Of a stretch of DNA of 64,000 nucleotides, positions 16,551 through 25,163 are shown in pieces. This DNA comes from Bacillota bacterium (GTDB lineage: Bacteria; Bacillota; Clostridia; Acetivibrionales; JAEXSP01). The position numbers were made by a program, and so were the translations under genes. Under the pieces are notes generated by a model, which saw only the letters and a program-made list of their open reading frames with translations, was not told the origin of the DNA and did not search any database. Position 1 is the stretch's first letter. Each line of letters starts with the position of its first letter. Location of the stretch: positions 248,001-312,000 of the forward strand of contig JAEXSP010000034.1 of assembly GCA_023453795.1 (NCBI GenBank). The letters are read 5' to 3'.

Positions 16551-17258
16551 ATGAAACAAAGCATAGTGAGAATAGACCTTGGCGGAGTCAACAGTTATTT
16601 GCTGAAGGAAGGGGACAATTTTCTCCTTATTGATACAGGTGGACATATTTTACGGGAAAAAGACCACAGCATTAAGCGTAATAAACTTAAAGATCAGTTG
16701 GATAAGGCAGGGGTCGGACCTGAAAACCTGAGACTTCTGATAATTACGCACGGCGATATTGACCATACGGCGAATGCCTCTTACATCAGGGAAAAATATA
16801 ATACTAAAATCGCAATGCATAAAAATGATCTGGCGTTGGTTAAGACTGCAGAACTAGATAATATTTTGAGCAACTTTAAGCTCAGGTCCCCGATGCTTAA
16901 AGTTGTTTTCAGATTAATGAGGGGTTCAATTAATAAGATGTTTAGAAAGATGTTAGAGGATTATGAACCCTTTGAACCGGATTTATTTATAGATGAAGGC
17001 TTCAGCCTGCAAGACTATGGTTTTCACGCAAGAGTGCTTCATATACCTGGACATACAGCAGGATCAATAGGTATACTCTCGGAAAGTGGCGACCTTATTT
17101 CGGGAGATATTTTCGCCAATATGGGTAAGCCAGGTTTGGCCCCCAATGCTTTAGACTTTAATCAAATGAAAGCAAGTGCAAAAAGACTGAAAAAAATGAA
17201 TATAAAAATGTTTTATCCTGGTCATGGAAGTCCTTTTGAAGCCAATATGCTGAAATAA
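16551..17258 (+). CDS. Metallo-beta-lactamase-fold hydrolase
   Basis: 235 aa. The MBL core is clear, but the first metal motif reads THGDIDH (H67, D69, D71, H72) instead of the usual HxHxDH, so one metal-binding His is replaced by Asp. Further ligands are in IPGHTAGS, SGDIF and YPGHGSP. Members hydrolyse thioesters, lactones, phosphodiesters or glutathione conjugates. It is cotranscribed with the TetR regulator; a detoxification role under TetR control is an inference. Confidence 0.85.
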   Translation: MKQSIVRIDLGGVNSYLLKEGDNFLLIDTGGHILREKDHSIKRNKLKDQLDKAGVGPENLRLLIITHGDIDHTANASYIREKYNTKIAMHKNDLALVKTAELDNILSNFKLRSPMLKVVFRLMRGSINKMFRKMLEDYEPFEPDLFIDEGFSLQDYGFHARVLHIPGHTAGSIGILSESGDLISGDIFANMGKPGLAPNALDFNQMKASAKRLKKMNIKMFYPGHGSPFEANMLK

Positions 17259-17272
17259 GTAACTGAATTAAT

Positions 17273-17770
17273 TCAATACGATTCGGAAACCATATTCCTT
17301 CTTTGAACTTCTTTGCACATTGCTAAAAGCTGGTCAAAGTTAATGCACTCAATTACGTTTTTATAGCAGTACGCCCTAGTGTTCTGCTTAAAATCGCCAA
17401 GGGTGATAAGGATGCCACGGCAGATTGAATTGCGATCCATCCTGGAGACCAGCTTCATAGCTGTTTCGATTTCTACCTCATGGGTCCGGGAATGCTTCCA
17501 TGCCTCAATATATATAAGATCGTCGAGGAACAAGCCATTTCCATCCTCCCCGCACTTACTTGTCAGTTTCACCTTATGACCTTTTCTGGCATAGACTTCT
17601 GCAATTACATTTACAAAGTCCTTATAATGCATAAAAATAAGGTCTTCTTTTGAACTGATGCTTTCGAGGAGACCATTTGCTTTAATTCCGGAATACATTT
17701 TATAGCCTATAATAAAGCAGTAATATATGATTGCCGCTGGTATCAGCAGCATCAAAAGCAAAATAATCAT
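17273..17770 (-). CDS. Membrane-anchored Mrr-like nuclease-fold protein
   Basis: 165 aa. Residues 1-25 form one membrane helix, followed by a domain similar in layout to the type IV restriction endonuclease Mrr catalytic domain: MHYKDFVNVIAEVYARKGHKVKLT, then GLFLDDLIYIEAWKH. The D...ExK catalytic triad is only partly matched (D and EAWK), so activity is uncertain. A basic Lys/Arg-rich helix and an Ile-rich strand follow as in Mrr. It lies alone between the MBL gene (convergent) and trpS. Confidence 0.6.
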   Translation of the reverse strand: MIILLLMLLIPAAIIYYCFIIGYKMYSGIKANGLLESISSKEDLIFMHYKDFVNVIAEVYARKGHKVKLTSKCGEDGNGLFLDDLIYIEAWKHSRTHEVEIETAMKLVSRMDRNSICRGILITLGDFKQNTRAYCYKNVIECINFDQLLAMCKEVQRRNMVSESY

Positions 17771-17884
17771 TTGATCACCTTATGTTATTTTGCTTCAAAT
17801 AACAGAAATATATGCATTAAATAACATAAAACAGATATAGAGGGCAGATTGTTTGTCGGCGAATTGAAACAAGAATGATAAAAT

Positions 17885-17909
17885 GGGGCAGATTTGGCTG
17901 CCCCGTTTT
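17885..17909. terminator. trpS terminator (bidirectional form)
   Basis: GGGGCAG (17885-17891), 6-nt loop, CTGCCCC (17898-17904); GTTTTT on one side and ATTTTAT on the other. The trpS stop is immediately adjacent. Confidence 0.85.
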
Positions 17910-18904
17910 TACTGAAAGTAGTTTATGTTCATTGCTTCTTTCACTTCTTTAAGCGTCTTCGATCCTTCTTCTTTAGCTTTATTACTTCCGGTCATTAAAA
18001 TGTCTCTGATGTACTCCGGCTTTTCTTCAAGGGTTTTCCGTTTTTCTCTTATCGGTTTCAAAAGTGCATCCAGAACCCCGGACAACTCTTTTTTGCAGGC
18101 AGTACAGCCGATCGAGGCGTTACGGCACATTGAACAAATATTTTGATGCTGCTCGGGATTGAATATCCGGTGATATTCATTTACGATGCATACATCAGGG
18201 TTGCCCTTATCCTGCAGCTTTACACGTCCCGGATCTGTTACGGCTGTCTTTACTTTTGAATGAATTGTATCAAAGTCATCGGAAAGGAAAATTGCATTAC
18301 CCATACTTTTACTCATCTTGGCATTACCGTCAAGCCCGATAAGTCGGGGACATGAACCGAGCATGGTTTCCGGTTCCTTAAGGACCGGTTTGTATAATGA
18401 ATTGAATCTTCTTACTATTTTACGTGTTACTTCGACAACAGGCAGCTGATCTTCGCCTACAGGGACCAGATCGGCACCGCAGAAGGTTATATCTGCTGCC
18501 TGACTTACAGGATACCCGAGAAACCCGTAGCTCAGATCGGTGAATCCATATTGCGATGCTTCGGTTTTTATTGTCGGGTTGTGCTTGAGTGCATTAACCA
18601 TTACAAACATGGAATAAAACACAGTTAATTCTGCAATTTGCGGCACAATGGATTGTACGAATATATGTGATTTTTCCGGATCTATCCCTACAGAAAGGTA
18701 GTCGATGCAAAGATCATAGACATTTTTTTTCAGTATTTCAGGATGCTCAAAGTGTGTTGTTAAAGCCTGGACATCAGCGATAATTATAAACTGCTCATAA
18801 TCATTTTGCAGCATGACTCTGTTTTCAAGACTTCCGACATAGTGACCGATATGGAGACGTGAGGTCGGCCTGTCCCCTGTAAGTATTCTCTTTTTTTCGT
18901 TCAT
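17909..18904 (-). CDS. trpS: Tryptophanyl-tRNA synthetase
   Basis: 331 aa, bacterial class I TrpRS. HIGH motif at 18-21 (LHIGHYVGS) and KMSKS at 196-200 (GNAKMSKSMGN). A CxxC pair with two further Cys lies near residue 260 (CSMCRNASIGCTACKKE), a Cys-rich insertion. The enzyme charges tRNA-Trp. The gene is preceded by a complete Trp T-box leader, so expression responds to uncharged tRNA-Trp. Confidence 0.97.
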   Translation of the reverse strand: MNEKKRILTGDRPTSRLHIGHYVGSLENRVMLQNDYEQFIIIADVQALTTHFEHPEILKKNVYDLCIDYLSVGIDPEKSHIFVQSIVPQIAELTVFYSMFVMVNALKHNPTIKTEASQYGFTDLSYGFLGYPVSQAADITFCGADLVPVGEDQLPVVEVTRKIVRRFNSLYKPVLKEPETMLGSCPRLIGLDGNAKMSKSMGNAIFLSDDFDTIHSKVKTAVTDPGRVKLQDKGNPDVCIVNEYHRIFNPEQHQNICSMCRNASIGCTACKKELSGVLDALLKPIREKRKTLEEKPEYIRDILMTGSNKAKEEGSKTLKEVKEAMNINYFQ

Positions 18905-18984
18905 AGTGATTCCTCCGTTTTAATATAAAATAATTGCAATTGCTCCGCCACCAGCCATCTTCCATAACATCACCTCCAATCCAA

Positions 18985-19308
18985 AATAAAAAAGCCCTCT
19001 ATCCCTATAAAGGGACAGAAGACATCTTCTGCGGTACCACCCAAATTGGCTAAAAGCCCAGCTTCTTTCACAGACATATAATCCATGTCCTAAGGATAAC
19101 GGGTTGGATTCCCGGCAGTTCCTAATAAGGTAAAGGGATACACCCGCCTAAGTAACGGGCATTCCTTTCAAGGAGGGAATGTCTCTTCCTGTTCAGACTG
19201 CACTCGCAGGCCCATTCGCTCAATACCGTCATGCCGCATTCACACCACCGGCGGCTCTCTGTAATGTTTGTAGATGAGGTACTCTTCCTGCTCATCGTTT
19301 TAAATATT
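18985..19308 (-). promoter_or_regulatory. T-box leader, tryptophan specifier
   Basis: Reading the minus strand: Stem I begins GATGAGCAGGAAGAGTAC (AGTA loop-E element), with AGAGAGC and GGTGGTG elements after it. A GAA-TGG segment puts the Trp specifier TGG at 19214-19212. The conserved T-box GGGTGGTACCGC lies at 19042-19031. The terminator stem CTGTCCCT-TTAT-AGGGATAG (19018-18999) is followed by a T-run. Matches the gene downstream, trpS. Confidence 0.95.
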
Positions 19309-19314
19309 GATTTT

Positions 19315-19343
19315 ATTGTAATACTATTTTAAAAATTTCTCAA
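19315..19343 (-). promoter_or_regulatory. trpS promoter
   Basis: On the minus strand TTGAGA (19343-19338), 17 bp, TACAAT (19320-19315); it starts the T-box leader at about 19308. Confidence 0.8.
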
Positions 19344-19444
19344 GAGTGAAAATACTTTTTTGTGTGTGTTCTAAATTCAAATACAAGCCAGGTAAGGATT
19401 TAGACGTTATGCAGATCGAATAATGCAGCCTCTGCCAAGGTATA

Positions 19445-19481
19445 ACAAATCCAGGTGGAGTATAAATCCGCCTGGATTTGT
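19445..19481. other. Long hairpin between spo0E-like gene and trpS leader
   Basis: ACAAATCCAGGTGGA pairs with TCCGCCTGGATTTGT around a 7-nt loop. The one imperfect position is a G-T pair in plus-strand RNA but a C-A mismatch in minus-strand RNA. No T-run follows on either side, so its role as terminator for the minus-strand operon is uncertain. Confidence 0.5.
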
Positions 19482-19519
19482 AACTTAAGCACCTGCTGCC
19501 GCTTTCAAGGACTTCTGGT

Positions 19520-19669
19520 TTATTCTTTGTTATCCGGATGTTGATAGTATTGCAGCAGCAAGGCATCAAGTTCTTTGCTTATTCCCTGAACTTCTTCTTC
19601 GCTTACATCTAGTGAAACAACCATCTCATTTAATTGTTCTCTTAATTTTTCTATTTCTCTTTTCAGCAT
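19520..19669 (-). CDS. Spo0E-like aspartyl-phosphate phosphatase
   Basis: 49 aa, the usual size of the family. It is predicted to form a helical hairpin: LREQLNEMVVSLDVSEEEV, then the signature SKELDALLLQYY containing the S-x-x-x-D motif (S31, D35). Family members dephosphorylate Spo0A-P and so delay sporulation. The start ATG (19669) lies 6 bp after the stop of the chemoreceptor gene, so the two are probably translated from one transcript; no strong ribosome site of its own is seen. Its target could be Spo0A or another response regulator, including the one encoded at 24042. Confidence 0.8.
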   Translation of the reverse strand: MLKREIEKLREQLNEMVVSLDVSEEEVQGISKELDALLLQYYQHPDNKE

Positions 19670-19675
19670 AGATAA

Positions 19676-21706
19676 TTATATTTCGAACCTTTCTACTAAT
19701 TTAAGAAGTTCCTTGACCTCGTCGGTGTTTTCATCTGCCAGCTTTGATTCCATTGAAGTTTTTTCTACGATGTCTGTCGTTTTTTCAGTGATATCCTGAA
19801 TACCCTTGGCGCTCTCATTGACAGTCGCGGCAACTTCGTTCATTGCAGTCGAGATGTTTGTTATGGTGACATTAAGCTCGACAGCAGCCGATTCAAACTT
19901 AGCCATGAGATCATTGACAAAAACCGCATCATTGCTGTATTGATCACTTACTTTATGAAGCTTTTCATAGTCCTTTAAAACATTTCGGTCAATAAAGGTG
20001 AGAATTGCTTCAGAATTTTCTTTCATATTTCCTACTGAAGAATAGACATTCTTAACAATCTCTTGAATTCCTGCCGCAGTTTTAGAGGACTGTTCGGCCA
20101 GCTTGCGTATCTCATCTGCTACAACAGCAAATCCTCTTCCGGCATCCCCGGCTCTTGCAGCTTCTATGGCTGCGTTCAAGGCAAGCAGGTTGGTCTGGTC
20201 TGTTATTGATAATATCGTATCCGCAAGAAGGCCAATCTGTGTGATAGAAGCGGACTCCCTTATAGCATCTTCCATTTTAACTCTGACCTCTTCGTAAATC
20301 TTTTTTGCATTTTCTGTCGAATCAAGCGCATCCTGCTTTAGGTCGGCAGCCCTTTCGGTAATCTGCCTGGATATCGCAGAACCACTCTTTGCCTTCTCGG
20401 CTATTTCACCGACGTTAAAATCTATCTCGCTGACAGATGCGGTTATTTCTTCTGCTGAGGCGGCTGTCTCCTGCATTCCGGCAGATAACTGCTCTGTTGT
20501 AGCCATGTTATCATTTGAGTTCTCCTGAATCTGTGCGGAGAGCATTTCTATTTTTTCTGCATTACCCATTACTGTATGAGATACATTTTTAAGTTTTTCT
20601 GCCATTTCCCTTAACACCTGACGTGTGCGGAACATTGATTTTGCAATGGTACCTGTTTCATCCCTCTTTTTTTCAAGATATCTGTATGATTCATCAAGTT
20701 TTAAATCCAATTCTGCAGTCTTGTTGATCAATTCAGTGAGTTTCACAATGGGGGAGGAAATCATGGTAGACACAGTCAGGCCCAGCCCTAAAGCCAGGAC
20801 CGCACAGATCAGCCCTATAATCAGAACTGCCTTTTTCATGTCGGAAACAGGCTTCATGATGTCTCCAATATCTCCTGTCAATACCAAAGTCCAATTTGTT
20901 TTAGGAATGATGCTGTATACAGCCTGTTTGCGTTTTCCTTCAAAATTATACTTAACTATGTCAGGCTTAAGCTTTTCACCGTTTTGAACCCTTTCAACAA
21001 CAGCTTTTATCTGAATATTTTCAACAGGTTTTCCAATCTTGTCTTTGTTGGGGTGAAAGAGCATGATTCCCTGCGAATCTACTAAATAGGCATAACTCGA
21101 TTCAGTGCCCAGTATTTTTGTCTTTGAAAGATATTGCGTCAGGCTGTCTGCATATACAGCTGTAGCAACAAACCCTGCCAATTTACCGTCAATTAATATC
21201 GGATGAGCAAATGCTATAATGTAAGCTCCTGTCGATTTGGATTTTATCACTTCACTTATGACAGGCTTGCCGCTTGACAACAATTGCTTTGTATAATTTC
21301 TTTCACTTAAGTCGACTCCGATTAAATTCGGATTGCTGTCTGCTACATCAATGCCGTTCAGGCCAACAACAAAAATATGCTCCAGATTTCCGGCTTCCTT
21401 AACGATATCCTGCAATTTATTGTTAAGATATGTTTGTGCCTCTTGTGATACTGCCATTCCATTTTGCGCTTGAGTCAAAATCTCTGCAACTTCCTTTTGT
21501 TCTGCTAAAAGAGCCGCGGTACGTTCCTCTTTACTGATCATTGAACTGATAAGTGTAGAGTTATCCCTGTTGGAATCCATCATTGAAGTGTTTGTTATTT
21601 CAGATATGGTTCCGGTTGATTTAAATAAAGTGCATCCGCCTACGACTATTGTAGAGAAAATCATCATAGAAATCAACAGTATGGACAGCTTCAGTCTGAT
21701 GTTCAT
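19676..21706 (-). CDS. Methyl-accepting chemotaxis protein
   Basis: 676 aa. A membrane helix (about 7-27), an extracellular dCache-type sensor (about 36-280, with an FVVGLNGIDVADSNPNLIGVDLSER-like core), a second helix (about 288-310), a linker and a cytoplasmic signalling domain. The conserved hairpin tip TNLLALNAAIEAARAGDAGRG is present. dCache receptors usually bind amino acids or other small ligands. It overlaps the upstream GGDEF-EAL gene by 4 bp (ATGA) and ends 7 bp before the Spo0E-like gene, forming a three-gene operon. Confidence 0.93.
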   Translation of the reverse strand: MNIRLKLSILLISMMIFSTIVVGGCTLFKSTGTISEITNTSMMDSNRDNSTLISSMISKEERTAALLAEQKEVAEILTQAQNGMAVSQEAQTYLNNKLQDIVKEAGNLEHIFVVGLNGIDVADSNPNLIGVDLSERNYTKQLLSSGKPVISEVIKSKSTGAYIIAFAHPILIDGKLAGFVATAVYADSLTQYLSKTKILGTESSYAYLVDSQGIMLFHPNKDKIGKPVENIQIKAVVERVQNGEKLKPDIVKYNFEGKRKQAVYSIIPKTNWTLVLTGDIGDIMKPVSDMKKAVLIIGLICAVLALGLGLTVSTMISSPIVKLTELINKTAELDLKLDESYRYLEKKRDETGTIAKSMFRTRQVLREMAEKLKNVSHTVMGNAEKIEMLSAQIQENSNDNMATTEQLSAGMQETAASAEEITASVSEIDFNVGEIAEKAKSGSAISRQITERAADLKQDALDSTENAKKIYEEVRVKMEDAIRESASITQIGLLADTILSITDQTNLLALNAAIEAARAGDAGRGFAVVADEIRKLAEQSSKTAAGIQEIVKNVYSSVGNMKENSEAILTFIDRNVLKDYEKLHKVSDQYSNDAVFVNDLMAKFESAAVELNVTITNISTAMNEVAATVNESAKGIQDITEKTTDIVEKTSMESKLADENTDEVKELLKLVERFEI

Positions 21707-23850
21707 TTTGTTGCCTCCTTAATATATGTTGTTTTTGATTTGTTGAGCCAATTACCTTTCAGGTTTTCAAATATTTCGCTTTCCGGTGCCGGTTTGCTGA
21801 ACAAGTAACCCTGAATCCTGCTGCATTTGTGCTTATACAGGTATTCAGCCTGTTCCACGGTTTCTACTCCTTCCGCTACGACACACAGATCCATGCTTCT
21901 TCCGATCCGAACAATCAAATCAGTTAAAGACTTGTCTCTTTTACTGCCGGATATTGTATCTATAAAGGATTTATCTATCTTAAGCGTTGTTATTGGCAGC
22001 TGTTTTAAATAACTCAGGGAAGAGTAGCCTTTTCCGAAGTCATCAAGGGCAATCCGGACTCCTCTTGCACGCAGCAGCTTCAGCTTTCCTGCAATGACCT
22101 CATACGATTCCATAAGGATTGATTCGGTGATTTCAAGCTCAATTTGCCTTGAATCAAGGCCATTACTTTCAATGATTTCAATTATGCTGTCGGCAAAATC
22201 ATCCTGCAGCAGCTGGTGGATTGAAACATTTATTGATATGCCTATGTCGCCGAAGCCCTTCTGATTTAATTTCTTCAAGAATACACAAGCATTTTGCAAC
22301 ACCCATTCTCCGATAGGAATAATCATACGAGTCTCTTCTGCAATTCCAATAAACTTCTGCGGAGGTACAGACCCAAGCTCGGGATTTTTCCATCTTAACA
22401 GAGCCTCAAAACCTGAAATCCTATTTGTCTCCATGTCCAATTGAGGTTGGTAGTATAACTCAAATTCACCATTTTCAAGTGCTGTGCGAAGATGCCTTTC
22501 AATGTATAAGCGTTCACTGACGCCTTCATTCATTGCTTCATTGTAAAAAACAATCCTGTTGCGGCCTGCTTCCTTTGCTTTATACAGAGCAATATCCGCA
22601 TTTTTCAGAAGCATGTCCATATTTTCGCCATGCTCAGGATAAAAGGAAATACCTATGCTGACAGTTGTAAAGACGCTGCTCTTTTCAATTTCGAGGCTGG
22701 ATTTAAAATCTTTTAAGATAGTGACACCAAGTTTTTCGATGTCCTCTTTTTTTTCGTATTCTTCTGACAAGATAAGGAATTCATCGCCGCCGACCCGGTA
22801 AACTGTGGTTCCGGCTGATTGATACATGGCAAGTTTTTTGCTTATCTTTACAAGCAGCATGTCTCCAAATGAATGTCCCATTGTATCGTTGATATATTTG
22901 AAATTATCTACATCGATAAAGAGCAGAACAAAGCTTTTATGTTTCTTTTCACTTATCAGGGCATTTAATCTTTCATTCAGTGAGGTTCGATTCATAAGCC
23001 CTGTCAGCTGATCATTATATGCAAGATGCCGGAGCTTATGTTCATACTCTTTTAACGCGGTTATATCTGTACAGGATCCAGCGGAGCGATAAACTTCGCC
23101 TTTTTGATTCAGCAATACCTTTTCTCTTACCTGTATCCACTTATAATCACCTGACTTGACCTTGAATCTCAATATGTATTTGTAGCTTGATGAATCACCG
23201 TTTCGATTGCTCGACATCAGTACAGGGATATCAGGTTTATCAGACGGATGTATAAGATTATTCCATCCGCCTGCCTCTTCCATATCGCTTTTACTATACC
23301 CGGTAATTTCATTCCAACGGCCGGAAAAGCATTTAATCCCGTTTACATCTTCCCAAATTGCATCGTTTGCTGCTTCTGATATGAGCCTATATCTTTCTTC
23401 GCTCTCTTTAAGCTTTGCCTGATTTTCCAAAAGTGCATCATAGTGCTTCTTTAGTTCTTCCTGAGAATCATTCAATCTGTCATAAGTAAGCTTCAATTCA
23501 TTATTTGCTGCAGATAGTTCCTGATAGCTTCGGATAAGTTTATCTTCAGTAGTTCTTATTCTCTTGAGTGAAGTGTAAATAAGGACATAAATCAAGATAC
23601 CTGTGGCGCCTACGAAAACCCAACCCTTAATCATGCTGAGAAAGGTCATCATTTGCATGCTTTTGACTTCAAACCCGACAATTTTATCAGTTAATAAAAT
23701 CCATATAGCCCCAACAACAAGATAGATGGCTGTAGTCCTGAACGGAAGGCTTTTCACTCCGCTTGCACCTAAATAAAAAAGCCTTTTTGTTATAGAATCC
23801 TGCAGACTGCTGTCATCTTTTAATGATGTTTCAGTCCTATTTTCGGTCAT
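21703..23850 (-). CDS. PAS-GGDEF-EAL cyclic-di-GMP enzyme
   Basis: 715 aa. Two membrane helices (about 40-58 and 70-92), a coiled-coil (100-150), a PAS domain (about 150-268), GGDEF (intact GGDEF at 354-358) and EAL (intact EAL at 482-484, later DDFGKGYSSL and VAEGVET). No RxxD inhibitory site is seen before GGDEF. With both motifs intact it could make or degrade c-di-GMP, or one domain may be regulatory. AAGGAGG precedes the ATG. Coupling to a chemoreceptor and a Spo0E-like phosphatase suggests control of motility versus development (inference). Confidence 0.93.
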   Translation of the reverse strand: MTENRTETSLKDDSSLQDSITKRLFYLGASGVKSLPFRTTAIYLVVGAIWILLTDKIVGFEVKSMQMMTFLSMIKGWVFVGATGILIYVLIYTSLKRIRTTEDKLIRSYQELSAANNELKLTYDRLNDSQEELKKHYDALLENQAKLKESEERYRLISEAANDAIWEDVNGIKCFSGRWNEITGYSKSDMEEAGGWNNLIHPSDKPDIPVLMSSNRNGDSSSYKYILRFKVKSGDYKWIQVREKVLLNQKGEVYRSAGSCTDITALKEYEHKLRHLAYNDQLTGLMNRTSLNERLNALISEKKHKSFVLLFIDVDNFKYINDTMGHSFGDMLLVKISKKLAMYQSAGTTVYRVGGDEFLILSEEYEKKEDIEKLGVTILKDFKSSLEIEKSSVFTTVSIGISFYPEHGENMDMLLKNADIALYKAKEAGRNRIVFYNEAMNEGVSERLYIERHLRTALENGEFELYYQPQLDMETNRISGFEALLRWKNPELGSVPPQKFIGIAEETRMIIPIGEWVLQNACVFLKKLNQKGFGDIGISINVSIHQLLQDDFADSIIEIIESNGLDSRQIELEITESILMESYEVIAGKLKLLRARGVRIALDDFGKGYSSLSYLKQLPITTLKIDKSFIDTISGSKRDKSLTDLIVRIGRSMDLCVVAEGVETVEQAEYLYKHKCSRIQGYLFSKPAPESEIFENLKGNWLNKSKTTYIKEATK

Positions 23851-23950
23851 AGTATCAACCTCCTTTTAAAAAACCATGAACAGCGAGAATTAAATCCTTA
23901 TTTAAACCTGAAGGGGAAATGCTGATTAGCAGAAAGTAACTTATTAAACT

Positions 23951-24004
23951 AAATAAAGGATAATCTTGTACTGTACTCCAATAATACAAGATTGTCCTTT
24001 ATTT
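23951..24004 (-). terminator. Terminator of the HK-RR operon
   Basis: About 18-bp stem AAATAAAGGA-AATCTTGTA against TACAAGATT-TCCTTTATTT with one mismatch, directly behind the response-regulator gene. Confidence 0.75.
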
Positions 24005-24041
24005 ATGAATGAAAAATCTTAAGTTCATACCCTGAAAAATT

Positions 24042-25148
24042 TCAGGTTTTATTGTCGCTTTTATATACTTGACGATAATCGGTAGGTGACATCCCGGCAT
24101 GCTTTTTAAAGATCCTGCTGAAATATTCTGTGTCATTGAAGCTTAGGGTTTCCGCTGCTTGATATGTTTTCAAGCCGTCAACGGAAATCAGTATTTTTGC
24201 TCTTTCCATTTTTACAAGTGTCAGGTACTCGACAAAAGACATGCCTGTTTTCTGTTTAAAGGCTTCGCTTACGTAATTCTTGTTCATATATAATTTATCA
24301 GCCACAATACCTAGAGACAGCTCGGTATCAACATTATTCAAAATATATCTGCAGACATCGCCTGCAACACCGCTGTCATGAATACCGCAGCGGAGTGTTC
24401 GAAATAATGAGGCAAGCTTTTGGACGGATTGTAAAAAACGGTTTTTCATCTCATGGAATTCATTTAGGTTATAAAAGCTCAAATTCTTATATTCACCTGC
24501 ATTTATAAACTTCTGAAGCCATGAGTTTCTATCAATTAAACCGTCAGAAATCCGTGAAATTCCGTTTTGCAGGATGCTTTGAACCTTTATGGGATCATGG
24601 TTGAAGGAGGAACCTACAACATCAACCATTCGAGCTGCTTCAACCATAGGAGCGCTGCCGGCTTCTATCAGTTCAATCAGTCTTGAGACTTCCTCAGACG
24701 GAAAGGCCGTCTCAATCTTTTCTCCGGCAGTTTCTTCAAGCTTTCTTATCCGTGCTTTTTCTTTATGCTCATTTTCAATGAATTGTCCGGCACGCTGCAA
24801 AAGCTTTGCCAGTTCCTCCTCGTTTACGGGCTTAGAGATATAATCGAAGGCACCTAATACTATACCCTGCTTGGCATAACTGAACTCAGTGAAATCACTC
24901 AAAAGAACAACACATGAACAAAGACTTTTCTCTACAATATGACTTAATAATTCTATCCCATTGATTTTGGGCATCCTGATATCGGTTATAACCATGTCGA
25001 TACGGTTGTTTTCAAACTTTTGAAGTGCTTCTTCACCGTTCCTTGCTTCAGCAGTAATAATAAAGCCGGATTTTTCTCCCCAAAGTTTTAACCTGCGCAG
25101 CTCCAGCCTTGCTATATCCATATCTTCGACAATTAAGACGTTATACAT
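24042..25148 (-). CDS. AraC-type response regulator (YesN-like)
   Basis: 368 aa. Receiver domain with phospho-acceptor D56 (ITDIRMP) and conserved Lys in SKPV, a central helical linker (about 130-265), and a C-terminal AraC helix-turn-helix pair (LSLGIVADKLYMNKNYVSEAF and AETLSFNDTEYFSRIF). Such regulators activate genes after phosphorylation by a partner kinase. The kinase gene lies 15 bp upstream on the same strand. Targets are not shown; the adjacent c-di-GMP/chemoreceptor operon is the nearest candidate. Confidence 0.93.
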   Translation of the reverse strand: MYNVLIVEDMDIARLELRRLKLWGEKSGFIITAEARNGEEALQKFENNRIDMVITDIRMPKINGIELLSHIVEKSLCSCVVLLSDFTEFSYAKQGIVLGAFDYISKPVNEEELAKLLQRAGQFIENEHKEKARIRKLEETAGEKIETAFPSEEVSRLIELIEAGSAPMVEAARMVDVVGSSFNHDPIKVQSILQNGISRISDGLIDRNSWLQKFINAGEYKNLSFYNLNEFHEMKNRFLQSVQKLASLFRTLRCGIHDSGVAGDVCRYILNNVDTELSLGIVADKLYMNKNYVSEAFKQKTGMSFVEYLTLVKMERAKILISVDGLKTYQAAETLSFNDTEYFSRIFKKHAGMSPTDYRQVYKSDNKT

Positions 25149-25163
25149 TTAAGCACCTGCCTT

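Noticed and set aside
19324..19569. 81-aa minus-strand frame
   Set aside because: Overlaps the trpS promoter, a hairpin and the end of the Spo0E-like gene; composition is not protein-like.
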